Made by a program: the position numbers and the translations under genes
Shown: positions 44,740 through 53,528 of the stretch, piece after piece
Position numbering within the stretch: the stretch's first letter is position 1
Layout: each line of letters begins with the position of its first letter
NCBI RefSeq assembly: GCF_024806495.1
Contig: NZ_JANUFF010000014.1
Location: 52,408-116,407, forward strand
Length of the DNA: 64,000 bases
Source of the DNA: Chryseobacterium sp. JUb7
Lineage (GTDB): Bacteria; Bacteroidota; Bacteroidia; Flavobacteriales; Weeksellaceae
Reading direction: 5' to 3'
Notes under the pieces: model-generated
Told to the model about the DNA's origin: nothing
Databases searched by the model: none
The model's input: only the letters and a program-made list of their open reading frames with translations

Positions 44740-44810
44740 GGTCTTATGATTTAAACATTATATTTTTTCAAGAAAATAATATGGAAAATATTACGCGTTT
44801 CATTAATTAA

Positions 44811-44840
44811 AAAAATGTCCGATAAAAATCGGACATTTAT
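44811..44840. terminator. Bidirectional terminator
   Basis: AAATGTCCGA (44813-44822) pairs with TCGGACATTT (44829-44838) with A and T runs. It ends cassette A and, on the other strand, slyD. Confidence 0.85.
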
Positions 44841-44848
44841 ATTATATT

Positions 44849-45349
44849 TTAGTGAGCTTCGTTTCCGTCAACTCCGTGAGCGTGGCCATGTGATAACTCT
44901 TCTTCTGTCGCAGGACGAGTGTTTAAAATTTCCACCTGGAAATCTAAAACTTTCCCAGCCATCGGATGGTTAAGATCAGCTACTACAACTTCTGGTGTTA
45001 CCTCTACTACAAATGCCTGGAAATTATTTCCTTCATTATCTGATAATGGTAAAATTGCCCCCACTGGAGGAATTCCCGCTTCATTAAACATCTCGATTGG
45101 TAATTGAGCGATAGCATCCGGTTGCTTTTCACCGTAAGCCTCCTCCGGCTGAATTACAAAATCTGTCTTATCACCGGCTTTCAAACCAAAGATATTTTGT
45201 TCAAATTTTGGAATCATCATTCCCACACCATACAAAAATGTAAGTGGATTTTCTGCTGTTGTTTCTTCTACAAGAGTCTTACTTCCATCTTCTTCGATAG
45301 TGTGAAGTATATACTTTACAGCTACAACATGATTGTTTTCAATTGTCAT
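44849..45349 (-). CDS. slyD: SlyD-like FKBP-type peptidyl-prolyl isomerase
   Basis: The 166-residue protein has the FKBP half AVKYILHTIEEDGS and FLYGVGMMIPKFEQNIFGLKAGD. It then has the IF (insert-in-flap) chaperone domain with EEAYGEKQPD and the return strand GKVLDFQVEIL. The C-terminus is histidine-rich (ELSHGHAHGVDGNEAH), as in metal-binding SlyD. It is cytosolic and acts in proline isomerisation and possibly nickel handling. A TATATTTG box lies at 45392-45399. Confidence 0.92.
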   Translation of the reverse strand: MTIENNHVVAVKYILHTIEEDGSKTLVEETTAENPLTFLYGVGMMIPKFEQNIFGLKAGDKTDFVIQPEEAYGEKQPDAIAQLPIEMFNEAGIPPVGAILPLSDNEGNNFQAFVVEVTPEVVVADLNHPMAGKVLDFQVEILNTRPATEEELSHGHAHGVDGNEAH

Positions 45350-45391
45350 ATTTTTTCTTTTTTTCGCGATATTTTCTCACGATTAACAGCA

Positions 45392-45399
45392 CAAATATA
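45392..45399 (-). promoter_or_regulatory. -7 box (TATATTTG) for slyD
   Basis: TAnnTTTG match on the minus strand, 43 bases before the slyD ATG. Confidence 0.45.
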
Positions 45400-45454
45400 C
45401 TATTTTTGAAATCATTGATCCAGAAAACAGGTGTAAAGAAGAATCTCAGACCTA

Positions 45455-45706
45455 TTAGTTTTCGTTTTTCTTTTCGCTTCGTTTTTTCTGTCTTAATACA
45501 AAAAGATACAAACTTTCAACTTTAGCCCTGGCCCAGTCTGTTTTTCTTAAAAATTTCAGAGAAGAACTGATACTCGGATTGTCTGTGAAACATTTGATAT
45601 TGATCTGCTCACCCAATTTTTCAAAACCATTATAGTAGTCCACCAATTCCTCAAGAATGGCGTCGAGTCTTTTTCCGTGAAGGGGATCTTTTGATTGCTG
45701 CTCCAT
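45455..45706 (-). CDS. VF530 family DNA-binding protein (DUF2132)
   Basis: The 83-residue protein matches the VF530 family closely: DPLHGKRLDAILEELVDYY, then INIKCFTDNPSISSSLKFLR and KTDWARAKVESLYLF. The family folds like a small SANT/helical DNA-binding domain and is of the usual size. A basic tail (RQKKRSEKKNEN) follows. No neighbour suggests a specific target. Confidence 0.92.
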   Translation of the reverse strand: MEQQSKDPLHGKRLDAILEELVDYYNGFEKLGEQINIKCFTDNPSISSSLKFLRKTDWARAKVESLYLFVLRQKKRSEKKNEN

Positions 45707-45811
45707 AATGCTGTAAAGATATTGATTTCATTTCTAAAGCAAACAGATTTCAAAAGTATGCTTGGCTTGATGCTTTACCATAAAATATTTTATCAGGCTT
45801 ATATTGAAAAA

Positions 45812-45842
45812 TTGCTTTAGCTATTAATCTTTAGTATTTTTG
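45812..45842 (+). promoter_or_regulatory. Promoter for the small ORF-sbcD-sbcC operon
   Basis: TTG at 45812-45814, a 20-bp spacer and TATTTTTG at 45835-45842 match the consensus. The small ORF starts 60 bases later. Confidence 0.65.
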
Positions 45843-45901
45843 ATAAAGATATATTTTCGCACCAGATTATATTTAAAAATCACTCATAAGGAAAAATAAA
45901 T

Positions 45902-46051
45902 ATGAGCAAAAATAACGAAGCCAACAGGCAAAAAAATAAAAAAAAGATTGATCAGAAAAAACGTAAAATACAAAATGCGGAAGCAGAAAGAAAAGCACGT
46001 TTAAAACAAATCCGGGAAGATTTTAAAGCAAGAGAAGCCAATAATACATGA
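45902..46051 (+). CDS. 49-residue basic coiled-coil protein coupled to sbcD
   Basis: An ATG at 45902 follows AAGGAAAAATAAAT and opens a 49-codon frame ending at TGA 46049-46051, which overlaps the sbcD ATG. The product (MSKNNEANRQKNKKKIDQKK at the start, then alternating K, R, E and Q) is almost entirely charged and should be a single helix. The promoter at 45812 and the ATGATG overlap support expression and coupling. Similar lysine-rich small proteins may bind nucleic acid. The function is unknown. Confidence 0.55.
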   Translation: MSKNNEANRQKNKKKIDQKKRKIQNAEAERKARLKQIREDFKAREANNT

Positions 46052-47256
46052 TGAAAATTCTGCACACCGCCGATTGGCATTTGGGTAAACGCCTCGACCG
46101 TTTTTCAAGACTGGAAGAACAGATTCTGACCATGGATGAAATTGTTCAGATTGCCGATGATCAAAATGTAGATCTGATTTTGATTGCCGGAGATCTTTTT
46201 GATAATTTCAATCCAGGTGTTGAAGCGGTAGAACTATTCTATAAAACATTAAAACGTCTATCATTAAACGGTAAACGTCCCGTAATTGCGATTGCCGGAA
46301 ATCATGATTCTCCCAATCTTATCAACGCTCCCGATCCTTTGGCCCGCGAATGCGGAATCATTCTCATCGGGCATCCAAAAGCGAAGATCAATCCTTTTGA
46401 GACAGACTATTTCAGTATTTCGAAATCTGAAGAAGGTTTTATAGAATTGCTGTTGAAAAATTCAGAAACGCCAGTTCGTATTTTACACACCCCTTATGCA
46501 AACGAAATTCGTTTAAAAGAATATTTTGGAGAAAATAAAGAAGAGGAAATCAATAAAGTCTTAGCAGAAAACTGGAAACATCTTGCCGATCAATTCTGTG
46601 ATGAAAACGGTATTAATATGCTCACTGCACATTTATATATGAACAAAAGAGGAAATGAGATTCTGGAAGAACCTGAAGGTGAAAAACCTATTAAAATAGG
46701 AAATGCAGACCTTATTTTTTCAGATATTATTCCCCATCAGATTCAGTATACAGGATTGGGACATTTGCATGGTTTTCAAAATATCGGAACTGTTGAAAAA
46801 CCTGTTATTTATTCATCTTCGCCACTTTGTTACAGTTTCAGCGAAGCAGGACAGAAAAAATATATTTCTATCATTAATGCTGAAGCCGGAAAAAATGTGT
46901 CTTTTGAAAAAGTTCAGTTACAGAGTGGAAAAAATTTAGCTAGAAAAACATTTGATTCTGTTGGCAGAGCTGTCAGCTGGTTAACCGAAAACCCGAATAC
47001 TTTTGTTGAATTAACATTAGAAAGCACAACATTCCTGACGGCTGATGAAAGAAAACTTCTCTATAAATCTCATCATGGAATTGTCTATCTGATTCCTAAA
47101 ATTAAAGATAAGGAGTTCAGTGAAAATACAGTTCATGAAATCAATTTAAATCAAAATATAGAATCTCTGTTTCAGGATTATTTTAAATCAAAAAATGGCG
47201 GCCAGGAAGCCAATGAAGACCTGATGAATTTGTTTAACGAAATTTTAAATGCTTAA
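46048..47256 (+). CDS. sbcD: Exonuclease subunit SbcD (Mre11-like)
   Basis: The 402-residue protein has the Mre11/SbcD phosphoesterase core: ILHTADWHLGKR, LILIAGDLFDNFNPG, VIAIAGNHDSP, LTAHLYMNK and TGLGHLHGFQ. A C-terminal capping domain follows. With SbcC it cleaves hairpins and palindromic DNA. The start is the ATG at 46048 or the next codon. The stop is three bases before sbcC. Confidence 0.95.
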   Translation: MMKILHTADWHLGKRLDRFSRLEEQILTMDEIVQIADDQNVDLILIAGDLFDNFNPGVEAVELFYKTLKRLSLNGKRPVIAIAGNHDSPNLINAPDPLARECGIILIGHPKAKINPFETDYFSISKSEEGFIELLLKNSETPVRILHTPYANEIRLKEYFGENKEEEINKVLAENWKHLADQFCDENGINMLTAHLYMNKRGNEILEEPEGEKPIKIGNADLIFSDIIPHQIQYTGLGHLHGFQNIGTVEKPVIYSSSPLCYSFSEAGQKKYISIINAEAGKNVSFEKVQLQSGKNLARKTFDSVGRAVSWLTENPNTFVELTLESTTFLTADERKLLYKSHHGIVYLIPKIKDKEFSENTVHEINLNQNIESLFQDYFKSKNGGQEANEDLMNLFNEILNA

Positions 47257-47259
47257 GCC

Positions 47260-50200
47260 ATGATCCCTGTTCAGTTAACTATCGAAGGACTTTATTCTTA
47301 TCAGGAAAGACAGACTGTTGATTTCAAAAATCTTACAGATGCCGGTTTATTCGGTATTTTTGGGTCTGTAGGCTCCGGAAAATCATCTATTCTTGAAGCT
47401 ATTTCTTTTGCTCTTTACGGCGAAACGGAACGCCTGAACATGCGCGATAAAAGGGCTTATAATATGATGAATTTAAAATCAAACTCTTCCTATATAGAAT
47501 TTGATTTTTTGAACTTTGAAAATAAATTGTTCCGGGCAACAAGAGATTTCAGACGTAATTCTAAAAAATTTGACGATGTAAAACCAAGTTCAGTTACTTT
47601 TTATCAGCAGATTGATGGAAAATGGATTCCTCTGGAGCATTCTAATACCGAACAAATTATCGGTTTAAACTATGCCAATTTTAAACGAACCATCATTATT
47701 CCGCAAGGTCAGTTCAAAGAGTTTTTAGAACTTGGTGCTACGGAAAGAACGACAATGATGAAGGAAATTTTCAATCTTCAGCGTTTCGATCTTCAAAATA
47801 ATGTGGCTTCTCTTAATGTTAAAAACAGATCAGAGCTTGATCAGTTGGATGGTCAGCTAAAAGGTTTTGAGGGAATCACTGAAGAACAGATCTCTGTTCA
47901 AAAAGAGACCTTAAAAGCTGAACAGCAAAAATTTTCAGATGCTAAAGAAAAGTTTCAGAAGATTTCGGATCATTTTCAGCAGCTTAAAAATTTAAAAACT
48001 GATTTTGAAAATTTAAAAAAGAAAAAAGACAGTTTTATAACACTTTCTGAACGAAAAGAAGAAATTGATATTTTAGAAACCCAAACTGATATTTACGACC
48101 GGATTTCCAGAATTTTCAATCCCCTCCTTGCTGAAAAAGATAAACTGTCAAAAGAAATTTCAGTAAAGCAATCTGAGGCAGAAAGACAAATAAAAATTGT
48201 TCAGGAAACCGAACTACAGTTTAACACTATAAAAGAACAACTTGCCATTCTTCAGCCACATTTTGAAGTTTTGGAACAATCTAAAATACAGGAAAATGAT
48301 CTAAATTTGATTTTACAGATCCTTACTTATTCTGATGAGATTGAAAAACTTCAGGAAAGAACCCAAAAAGGATCTAAAGAAGTAAGAGAAGTTGAAGAAA
48401 AAAGAAAAAATATTCAGAACAGCATTGATCTTCTTTCGAAGGAAGTTGAAATTTTAAAGACAAAGAAACTTGATTCAAACCTTCTTTTGAACATTGGAAA
48501 TTGGTTTATCCAGCAAAAGAGTTTTAAGAAAAGTCAAGAAGCTCAGGCTGAAAAAATAAAAAAACAGGAATTACAGATTCAGCAAATCTCAGATGAATTA
48601 AAAGCATTTCCTGAAGATTTTAAAGAAAGCTTTAAAGAGAAAAAAGAAAATTTTGAGGCTCAGAAGAAAGAATTTTCTCAAAAACTGGATCATTTAAAAA
48701 TTCAGCAGGAATTGGCAAAATTCTCAAGCGAGCTTCATAACGGTGAAGCCTGCCCGCTTTGTGGTTCTTTAGAACATCCGAATATAGTGGAATTTCATGA
48801 TGTAAATATGGATTTAAAAGAAATTCAGGGGAAAGTTCAATCCGTTGACCTGAAATTATCAAATCTTCAGAAACAGGAAAATGAGATTGACAGAATTCTG
48901 GAAAGAAAACACATTTTTGACAATCAACTAAAAGCTGAACAGGAAGCGATTTCAGAGATTCAAAAGAATATCCAGCATCATCTTCACCATTTTGTATGGG
49001 CAGAATTTAATTCAGAAAACGAAGCAGAATTCGATCAAAAGCGATTCGCTTCACTCGAAACGGAAAAGCAAATTGAACAGTTCAATCAAACGATCATTAA
49101 AGAGCGCGAAACATTATCTAGGGAACTGGAAAATTTAGAAAAATATCAAAAAGCACTCGAAACCTTTAAAATTCAGGAGGCTAAAAAAGAAGAACAGATC
49201 AATACCAACCGATCTAATCTAAAAATTTTAAGCTGGGAAAATTATTCTGAAAAAACAGCAGAAACTGTTCAGGAAATTTATCAAAAGCTATCGAAATCTA
49301 ATATTGAGACAGAGAAAAATTATCAGGAATTAGTTCAGAAAGAAAAACAAATTTCACCCAAACTGTCAGAAGATAAAACCGTTCAGAAGCAATTGGAAAA
49401 ACAAATTTCAGAATTAAAACTGGAAATTTCTACTAATCTTGAATCGATCAATATTTCATTATCTGAAAACAATTTCAATGATTTTGCTGAAATTGAACAT
49501 ATTTTAATTCAAAAAATCAATGTTGAAGAGAACCGGAATCGTATTCAAAAATTTAAAATTGATTTTGAAACTTTAAAAAACGGAATTCATGAATTAGAAG
49601 AAAAACTGAAAAATTTTACTTTTGACAATGAACTGTTCAGTGCTAAAGAAAACGAGTTTAATCAAGCGGAACATCAATTAAAGCAAATAAATGATACGGC
49701 TGTAAAGCTTGTTTCTGAAATAGAAAGATTAGAAAAAGAATACCATAAAAAAGAGAATCTACTTAAAGAATTATCTCAACTTCAAAAACGCGCAGAAAAT
49801 TTAAAAGTAATGACCAATCTTTTCAAAGCAGCAGGTTTTGTACAGTATGTTTCATCAATTTATCTTCGTCAGCTGTGTGATCATGCCAATATTCGGTTCC
49901 ATCGCATGACCCGGAATCAACTCAGTTTACAGCTGAATGAAAACAATGATTTCGAAATTATCGACTATCTGAACGAAGGGCGCAGCAGAAGTGTAAAAAC
50001 CCTTTCGGGAGGGCAGTCTTTCCAGGTTTCTTTGAGTTTAGCTCTTGCATTGGCAGAAAGTGTTCAGGCAAATTCACAATCAGATAAAAATTTCTTTTTC
50101 ATTGATGAAGGTTTTGGAACTCAAGATATTGAATCTGTAAATATTGTATTTGAAACATTGAATGCGCTCCAAAAAGAAAACAGAATTGTAGGAATTATTT

Positions 50201-50289
50201 CGCATGTGGAAGAGCTTAAAGAAAAAATTCCCGTAGCACTGGAAATTGTGAAAGATGAAGAACGAGGAAGCTTAATCCATATTGTTTAA
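47260..50289 (+). CDS. sbcC: Exonuclease subunit SbcC (Rad50-like ATPase)
   Basis: The 1009-residue protein has Walker A GSVGSGKSSILEAI near 35-48 and two long coiled-coil arms. The zinc hook GEACPLCGSLEHP uses C498 and C501. The ABC signature LSGGQSFQVSLSLALALAE lies near 915 and Walker B FFFIDEGFG near 945. This is the complete Rad50/SbcC layout at normal length. It forms the SbcCD nuclease with the gene before it. Confidence 0.96.
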   Translation: MIPVQLTIEGLYSYQERQTVDFKNLTDAGLFGIFGSVGSGKSSILEAISFALYGETERLNMRDKRAYNMMNLKSNSSYIEFDFLNFENKLFRATRDFRRNSKKFDDVKPSSVTFYQQIDGKWIPLEHSNTEQIIGLNYANFKRTIIIPQGQFKEFLELGATERTTMMKEIFNLQRFDLQNNVASLNVKNRSELDQLDGQLKGFEGITEEQISVQKETLKAEQQKFSDAKEKFQKISDHFQQLKNLKTDFENLKKKKDSFITLSERKEEIDILETQTDIYDRISRIFNPLLAEKDKLSKEISVKQSEAERQIKIVQETELQFNTIKEQLAILQPHFEVLEQSKIQENDLNLILQILTYSDEIEKLQERTQKGSKEVREVEEKRKNIQNSIDLLSKEVEILKTKKLDSNLLLNIGNWFIQQKSFKKSQEAQAEKIKKQELQIQQISDELKAFPEDFKESFKEKKENFEAQKKEFSQKLDHLKIQQELAKFSSELHNGEACPLCGSLEHPNIVEFHDVNMDLKEIQGKVQSVDLKLSNLQKQENEIDRILERKHIFDNQLKAEQEAISEIQKNIQHHLHHFVWAEFNSENEAEFDQKRFASLETEKQIEQFNQTIIKERETLSRELENLEKYQKALETFKIQEAKKEEQINTNRSNLKILSWENYSEKTAETVQEIYQKLSKSNIETEKNYQELVQKEKQISPKLSEDKTVQKQLEKQISELKLEISTNLESINISLSENNFNDFAEIEHILIQKINVEENRNRIQKFKIDFETLKNGIHELEEKLKNFTFDNELFSAKENEFNQAEHQLKQINDTAVKLVSEIERLEKEYHKKENLLKELSQLQKRAENLKVMTNLFKAAGFVQYVSSIYLRQLCDHANIRFHRMTRNQLSLQLNENNDFEIIDYLNEGRSRSVKTLSGGQSFQVSLSLALALAESVQANSQSDKNFFFIDEGFGTQDIESVNIVFETLNALQKENRIVGIISHVEELKEKIPVALEIVKDEERGSLIHIV

Positions 50290-50296
50290 AATACTG

Positions 50297-50345
50297 GACG
50301 TAAGATGGAAGTTTGGGATCTGAAGTTTTTAAGAGGTTACTTTAT
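50297..50345. repeat. Degenerate GGAAG-type repeat after sbcC
   Basis: Words such as AAGATGGAAGTTTGGGATC and GAAGTTTTTAAGAGG recall the spacers at 24059, 29650 and 32041. No gene is present. Confidence 0.3.
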
Positions 50346-50389
50346 TTATTGATGTACCTGCTGGTAAGAGAATTTACTCCGTTTTTATT

Positions 50390-50397
50390 TATATTTG
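50390..50397 (+). promoter_or_regulatory. -7 box (TATATTTG) for the sensor kinase operon
   Basis: TAnnTTTG match 18 bases before the GTG start at 50415, leaving a short leader. Confidence 0.45.
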
Positions 50398-50414
50398 AAT
50401 AAAAATAATCATTT

Positions 50415-51497
50415 GTGAAGAAACTATGGCCACATATCATTCTGATTCCATTGCTATTAACCATCCCGATAGTTTCCTCACCGGATTTTGACGGTACCTT
50501 ATCCGTTTTTAGAGTTTCTCCTTTCCAGAGGGAATTTATTCGTTTTGTACTGGTGATTATTTTCTTTTACCTAAACCTTAATATTTTCTTACCGAAATTG
50601 TATGGTAAAAAGAGATACTTACCTTTTACCATCTGCATTCTGATCAGTTTCGGGATTATGGTTTTTCTGCCTTATTATCTTTCGTCAGAAGATATTTTTT
50701 CCGGGCAACCGATGTCAATGCCGCAACCAGGACCTCCAGGTTTCAATGGGAAAATGCCACCACCAATGAATGAGAGGCCGCCTTTTGAAAATTTTGGGCA
50801 TAAAAATGACGGATCTTATCATCAAATGATTTTTTCCTCAGTACTCCCCTTTTTATTTTCGTTCCTGTCATCATTATTTATTTTTAGAAATAATGAAAAA
50901 AAAGAATTGGAAAGGTCAAAAGCAAAAGCTGAATTATTGAACTTAAAATATCAGTTGCAGCCGCATTTTTTATTTAATATTTTAAACTCTATTTATTCTT
51001 TGACTTTATTAAAATCTGATGATGCCCCCAACGGAATTTTAAAGTTATCCAATGTGATGCGCTATGTTGTACAGGAGAGCAGTAAAGATTTTGTGGAATT
51101 GAATAAAGAAATTGAATATTTAAAAGATTATATCGCGCTTCAACTGGTAAGAACAGACAATAGCTTAGATTTTTCATACACTGAAATCGGGGAAACCAGT
51201 ACCTTAAAAATAGCCCCATTTATATTGGTTAATTTTATTGAGAATGCTTTTAAATATGGATTTAATGCTGAGGAAAATTCCAAAATTTCCGTAAAAATAA
51301 TTGTTCAGGAAGATATTTTAAGCTTTACGGTTTTTAACAACATTGTCAATACAAACTTTGCAGATGAAAGCAGCCTGAAAGTCGGCTTAAAAAACACCAC
51401 AGAGCATTTACAACAGGTCTATCCTGAAAAACATACTTTAACCATCAATAATGACGGAAGGACTTTTGAAGTGGACTTAAAAATTAATTTAACTTAA
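50415..51497 (+). CDS. LytS/YehU-type sensor histidine kinase
   Basis: The 360-residue protein has hydrophobic spans near 8-22, 40-60, 70-88 and 138-155, with a proline- and methionine-rich external loop (about 100-130). The kinase core is LQPHFLFNILNSIYSL with phospho-acceptor H184, then an ATPase N-box FILVNFIENAFKYGF. It is the cognate partner of the LytTR regulator six bases downstream. The loop rich in Met and Pro is a candidate sensor region. The start is GTG. Confidence 0.9.
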   Translation: MKKLWPHIILIPLLLTIPIVSSPDFDGTLSVFRVSPFQREFIRFVLVIIFFYLNLNIFLPKLYGKKRYLPFTICILISFGIMVFLPYYLSSEDIFSGQPMSMPQPGPPGFNGKMPPPMNERPPFENFGHKNDGSYHQMIFSSVLPFLFSFLSSLFIFRNNEKKELERSKAKAELLNLKYQLQPHFLFNILNSIYSLTLLKSDDAPNGILKLSNVMRYVVQESSKDFVELNKEIEYLKDYIALQLVRTDNSLDFSYTEIGETSTLKIAPFILVNFIENAFKYGFNAEENSKISVKIIVQEDILSFTVFNNIVNTNFADESSLKVGLKNTTEHLQQVYPEKHTLTINNDGRTFEVDLKINLT

Positions 51498-51503
51498 AAA
51501 AAT

Positions 51504-52178
51504 ATGATAAAAGCCATTGCTTTGGACGACGAAATTCTAGCCTTGAAAATTATTGAGAATTATGCCGGAAAAGTTGAAAACCTTTCACTAGAAAAGATTT
51601 TCAACATTCAAAGTGATGCGCAAAAATACCTTAATAAATTCCCTGTAGATCTTATTTTTTTGGATATTGAAATGCCATCTAAAAACGGCATAGATTTCTA
51701 CAAAAGCATTTCTCAAAATACCAAAGTCATCTTTACCACGGCCTATTCAGAATATGCAGTTGATGCATTTAACATCAATGCTGTGGATTATTTATTGAAG
51801 CCATTTTCTTTTGAAAGATTTAAAGCTGCTGTTGACAAAGTAAAAATAAGTGCTGATCATGAGGAAATAAAGCATCTTTCTATTCGGGCTGATTATAAAC
51901 TTCACAAGATCAATTTCAATGATATCCTGTTAATTGAAGGATTGGATGATTACATCCAGATCCACTTAAAAGACCATTCAAAAATTACAGCACGTTCTTC
52001 TATGAAAAACATTCTGGAGAAGCTTTCGGAAAAAGATTTTGTGAGAGTTCACCGTTCTTATATCGTTCCTGTAAATGATATTAAAACCATTGTTAATAAA
52101 AATATTCACATTGGTGATTTTATCATTCCTATTGGCGATACATACAAAGATATGGTGATGAAAATCGTGAATAAATAA
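51504..52178 (+). CDS. LytTR-family response regulator
   Basis: The 224-residue protein has an N-terminal receiver (IKAIALDDE with D8 and D9, phosphate acceptor D54 in LIFLDIEMPSKNG, K in LLKPF). The C-terminal LytTR DNA-binding domain (about 125-220) shows ILLIEGLDDYIQIHL and FVRVHRSYIVPV. It forms a two-component pair with the kinase before it. Cassette B begins 468 bases downstream, so it may be a target of this regulator. Confidence 0.92.
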   Translation: MIKAIALDDEILALKIIENYAGKVENLSLEKIFNIQSDAQKYLNKFPVDLIFLDIEMPSKNGIDFYKSISQNTKVIFTTAYSEYAVDAFNINAVDYLLKPFSFERFKAAVDKVKISADHEEIKHLSIRADYKLHKINFNDILLIEGLDDYIQIHLKDHSKITARSSMKNILEKLSEKDFVRVHRSYIVPVNDIKTIVNKNIHIGDFIIPIGDTYKDMVMKIVNK

Positions 52179-52271
52179 TCCTGGTACTTTTGTCTTGAAA
52201 CAAAATTCAGAATAGCCTTTATTATTCCTATCAAAGACTTTCTATAAACCAACCATCAAAAATTATTAAAT

Positions 52272-52297
52272 TTTTGCCCCCTTGCAAAAGAGGGGAA
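52272..52297. terminator. GC-rich hairpin after the response regulator
   Basis: CCCCCTTGCAAAAGAGGGG forms a stem of about six pairs with an internal mismatch. It is the only GC-rich structure between the regulator and the palindromic repeat, and may terminate the two-component operon, but it lacks a T run. Confidence 0.35.
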
Positions 52298-52314
52298 TAT
52301 GATTACTAAAAATT

Positions 52315-52475
52315 GTCATTGCGAACCGAAGGTGAAGCAATCTCAAAATATAAATATTCATTATGAAGTGAACCCGCCAATATTTAAAGTTTATTGTGGT
52401 GATGCTTTCAGTATGCTCACCTTCAAATTCCTAATATTTTTGAGGTTGCTTCGTTACTACGCTTCTCGCAATAAC
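52315..52475. repeat. Imperfect palindromic element (MITE-like) of about 160 bp
   Basis: The left arm GTCATTGCGAACCGAAGG continues to AGCAATCTCAAAAT. The right arm, on the other strand, reads GTTATTGCGAGAAGCGTAG and then GAAGCAACCTCAAAAAT. The arms are imperfect copies facing each other across about 75 bases. GTCATTGCGA...GAAGCAATCTC is a common intergenic repeat of Bacteroidetes. It fills much of the 468-base gap between the response regulator and cassette B. Confidence 0.6.
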
Positions 52476-52567
52476 TACATCTTTCTTAACAAGTCTTAAA
52501 AAACAATCATTTACCGACACATTTTATCCGTTTACCTCATAAATTTTCTGATCGTGTTTTTTGAAAA

Positions 52568-52575
52568 TACATTTG
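52568..52575 (+). promoter_or_regulatory. Possible -7 box (TACATTTG) for cassette B
   Basis: TAnnTTTG match 72 bases before the copy B dioxygenase start. No strong -33 element is visible at the expected distance, so the promoter may need an activator such as the LytTR regulator. Confidence 0.35.
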
Positions 52576-52646
52576 ATATAGAAATTTGAAAAAGATAGAA
52601 AATCTATCCTAATTATTTTTAATCATTAACCTTAAAACCCCGTATT

Positions 52647-53387
52647 ATGAAAACAATAGACAGAAAAGGATTTTTGAAAAGTCTGGGTTTAGCAGGCGTA
52701 ACAGCAATAGCTGCCCCCATTTTAATCCACTGTGGTAGTGATGATGATAGTATGGATACATCTTCAGGAAATTCTTCCGGTTCAGGATCATCTACAACAG
52801 GATGTTCTGTGACAAACTCCGAAACCGAAGGTCCTTTTCCTACCAAATCTCCATCAAGTCTGGTACAAAGTAACATTATAAGTGACAGAACCGGAGTTCC
52901 GTTAACAATAACATTGACAATTCAGAACGTAAACGCAAGCTGTGCTAATTTGCAGGGAGCTTTGGTTGATATCTGGCATTGTGATAAAGACGGAAACTAT
53001 TCCGAATATGGTGGAACGGGTATGCAGTCTGCCAATTATACCTCTGTCCATTTTCTGAGAGGAAGACAGACTACGGATGCCAATGGTAATGTCAGTTTTA
53101 CATCTATTTTTCCGGGTTGGTATAACGGAAGAGCTACGCACATTCATGTACATGTTTATAATACTTCAGGACAGTCCCTTTTGGTGACTCAAATTGCATT
53201 TCCTGAAGGTAGCGACAGCGCTGTGGTACAGGTTGGAGCAAGCACAGGATACAAAGGGATGAGCGGGTATACTTACAATTCGAATGATAACGTGTTCAGT
53301 GATGGAACCTCCAACGAAATGTCCAGTATTTCGGGAAGCGTCAGCGGAGGTTTTTCCCTGATCCATACGATAAAAGTCTCAGCTTAA
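52647..53387 (+). CDS. Intradiol ring-cleavage dioxygenase-like exported protein, copy B
   Basis: The 246-residue protein begins DRKGFLKSLGLAGVTAIAAP, nearly the same as copy A, with a Tat-like signal ending near LIHC and a serine/glycine linker. The dioxygenase core has SETEGPFPTKSPSSL, VDIWHCDKDGNYSEYGG (Tyr ligand), FPGWYNGRATHIHVHVYN (second Tyr, Arg, two His ligands). All four iron ligands of intradiol enzymes are in place. It is exported, so it may act on periplasmic or extracellular aromatic compounds. The in vivo substrate is unknown. Confidence 0.87.
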   Translation: MKTIDRKGFLKSLGLAGVTAIAAPILIHCGSDDDSMDTSSGNSSGSGSSTTGCSVTNSETEGPFPTKSPSSLVQSNIISDRTGVPLTITLTIQNVNASCANLQGALVDIWHCDKDGNYSEYGGTGMQSANYTSVHFLRGRQTTDANGNVSFTSIFPGWYNGRATHIHVHVYNTSGQSLLVTQIAFPEGSDSAVVQVGASTGYKGMSGYTYNSNDNVFSDGTSNEMSSISGSVSGGFSLIHTIKVSA

Positions 53388-53528
53388 TGAGAAAGGTTGT
53401 TTACTATTAGTTATTATTAGTTTCCACAAATCGCACAGCTTGACACGACGAGACTATATATGTGAAGTGTTAAAAATCCAAAACAGTGTTGATCTGTGCA
53501 GTGTGGGAATCCTTAAAATCAAAAAATC

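Noticed and set aside
45556..45753. Second minus-strand frame over VF530
   Set aside because: It overlaps a clear VF530 gene in another frame and has no family match.
52299..52499. Open frame of 66 codons
   Set aside because: It is the chance translation of the palindromic repeat at 52315-52475 and shows no protein-like pattern.
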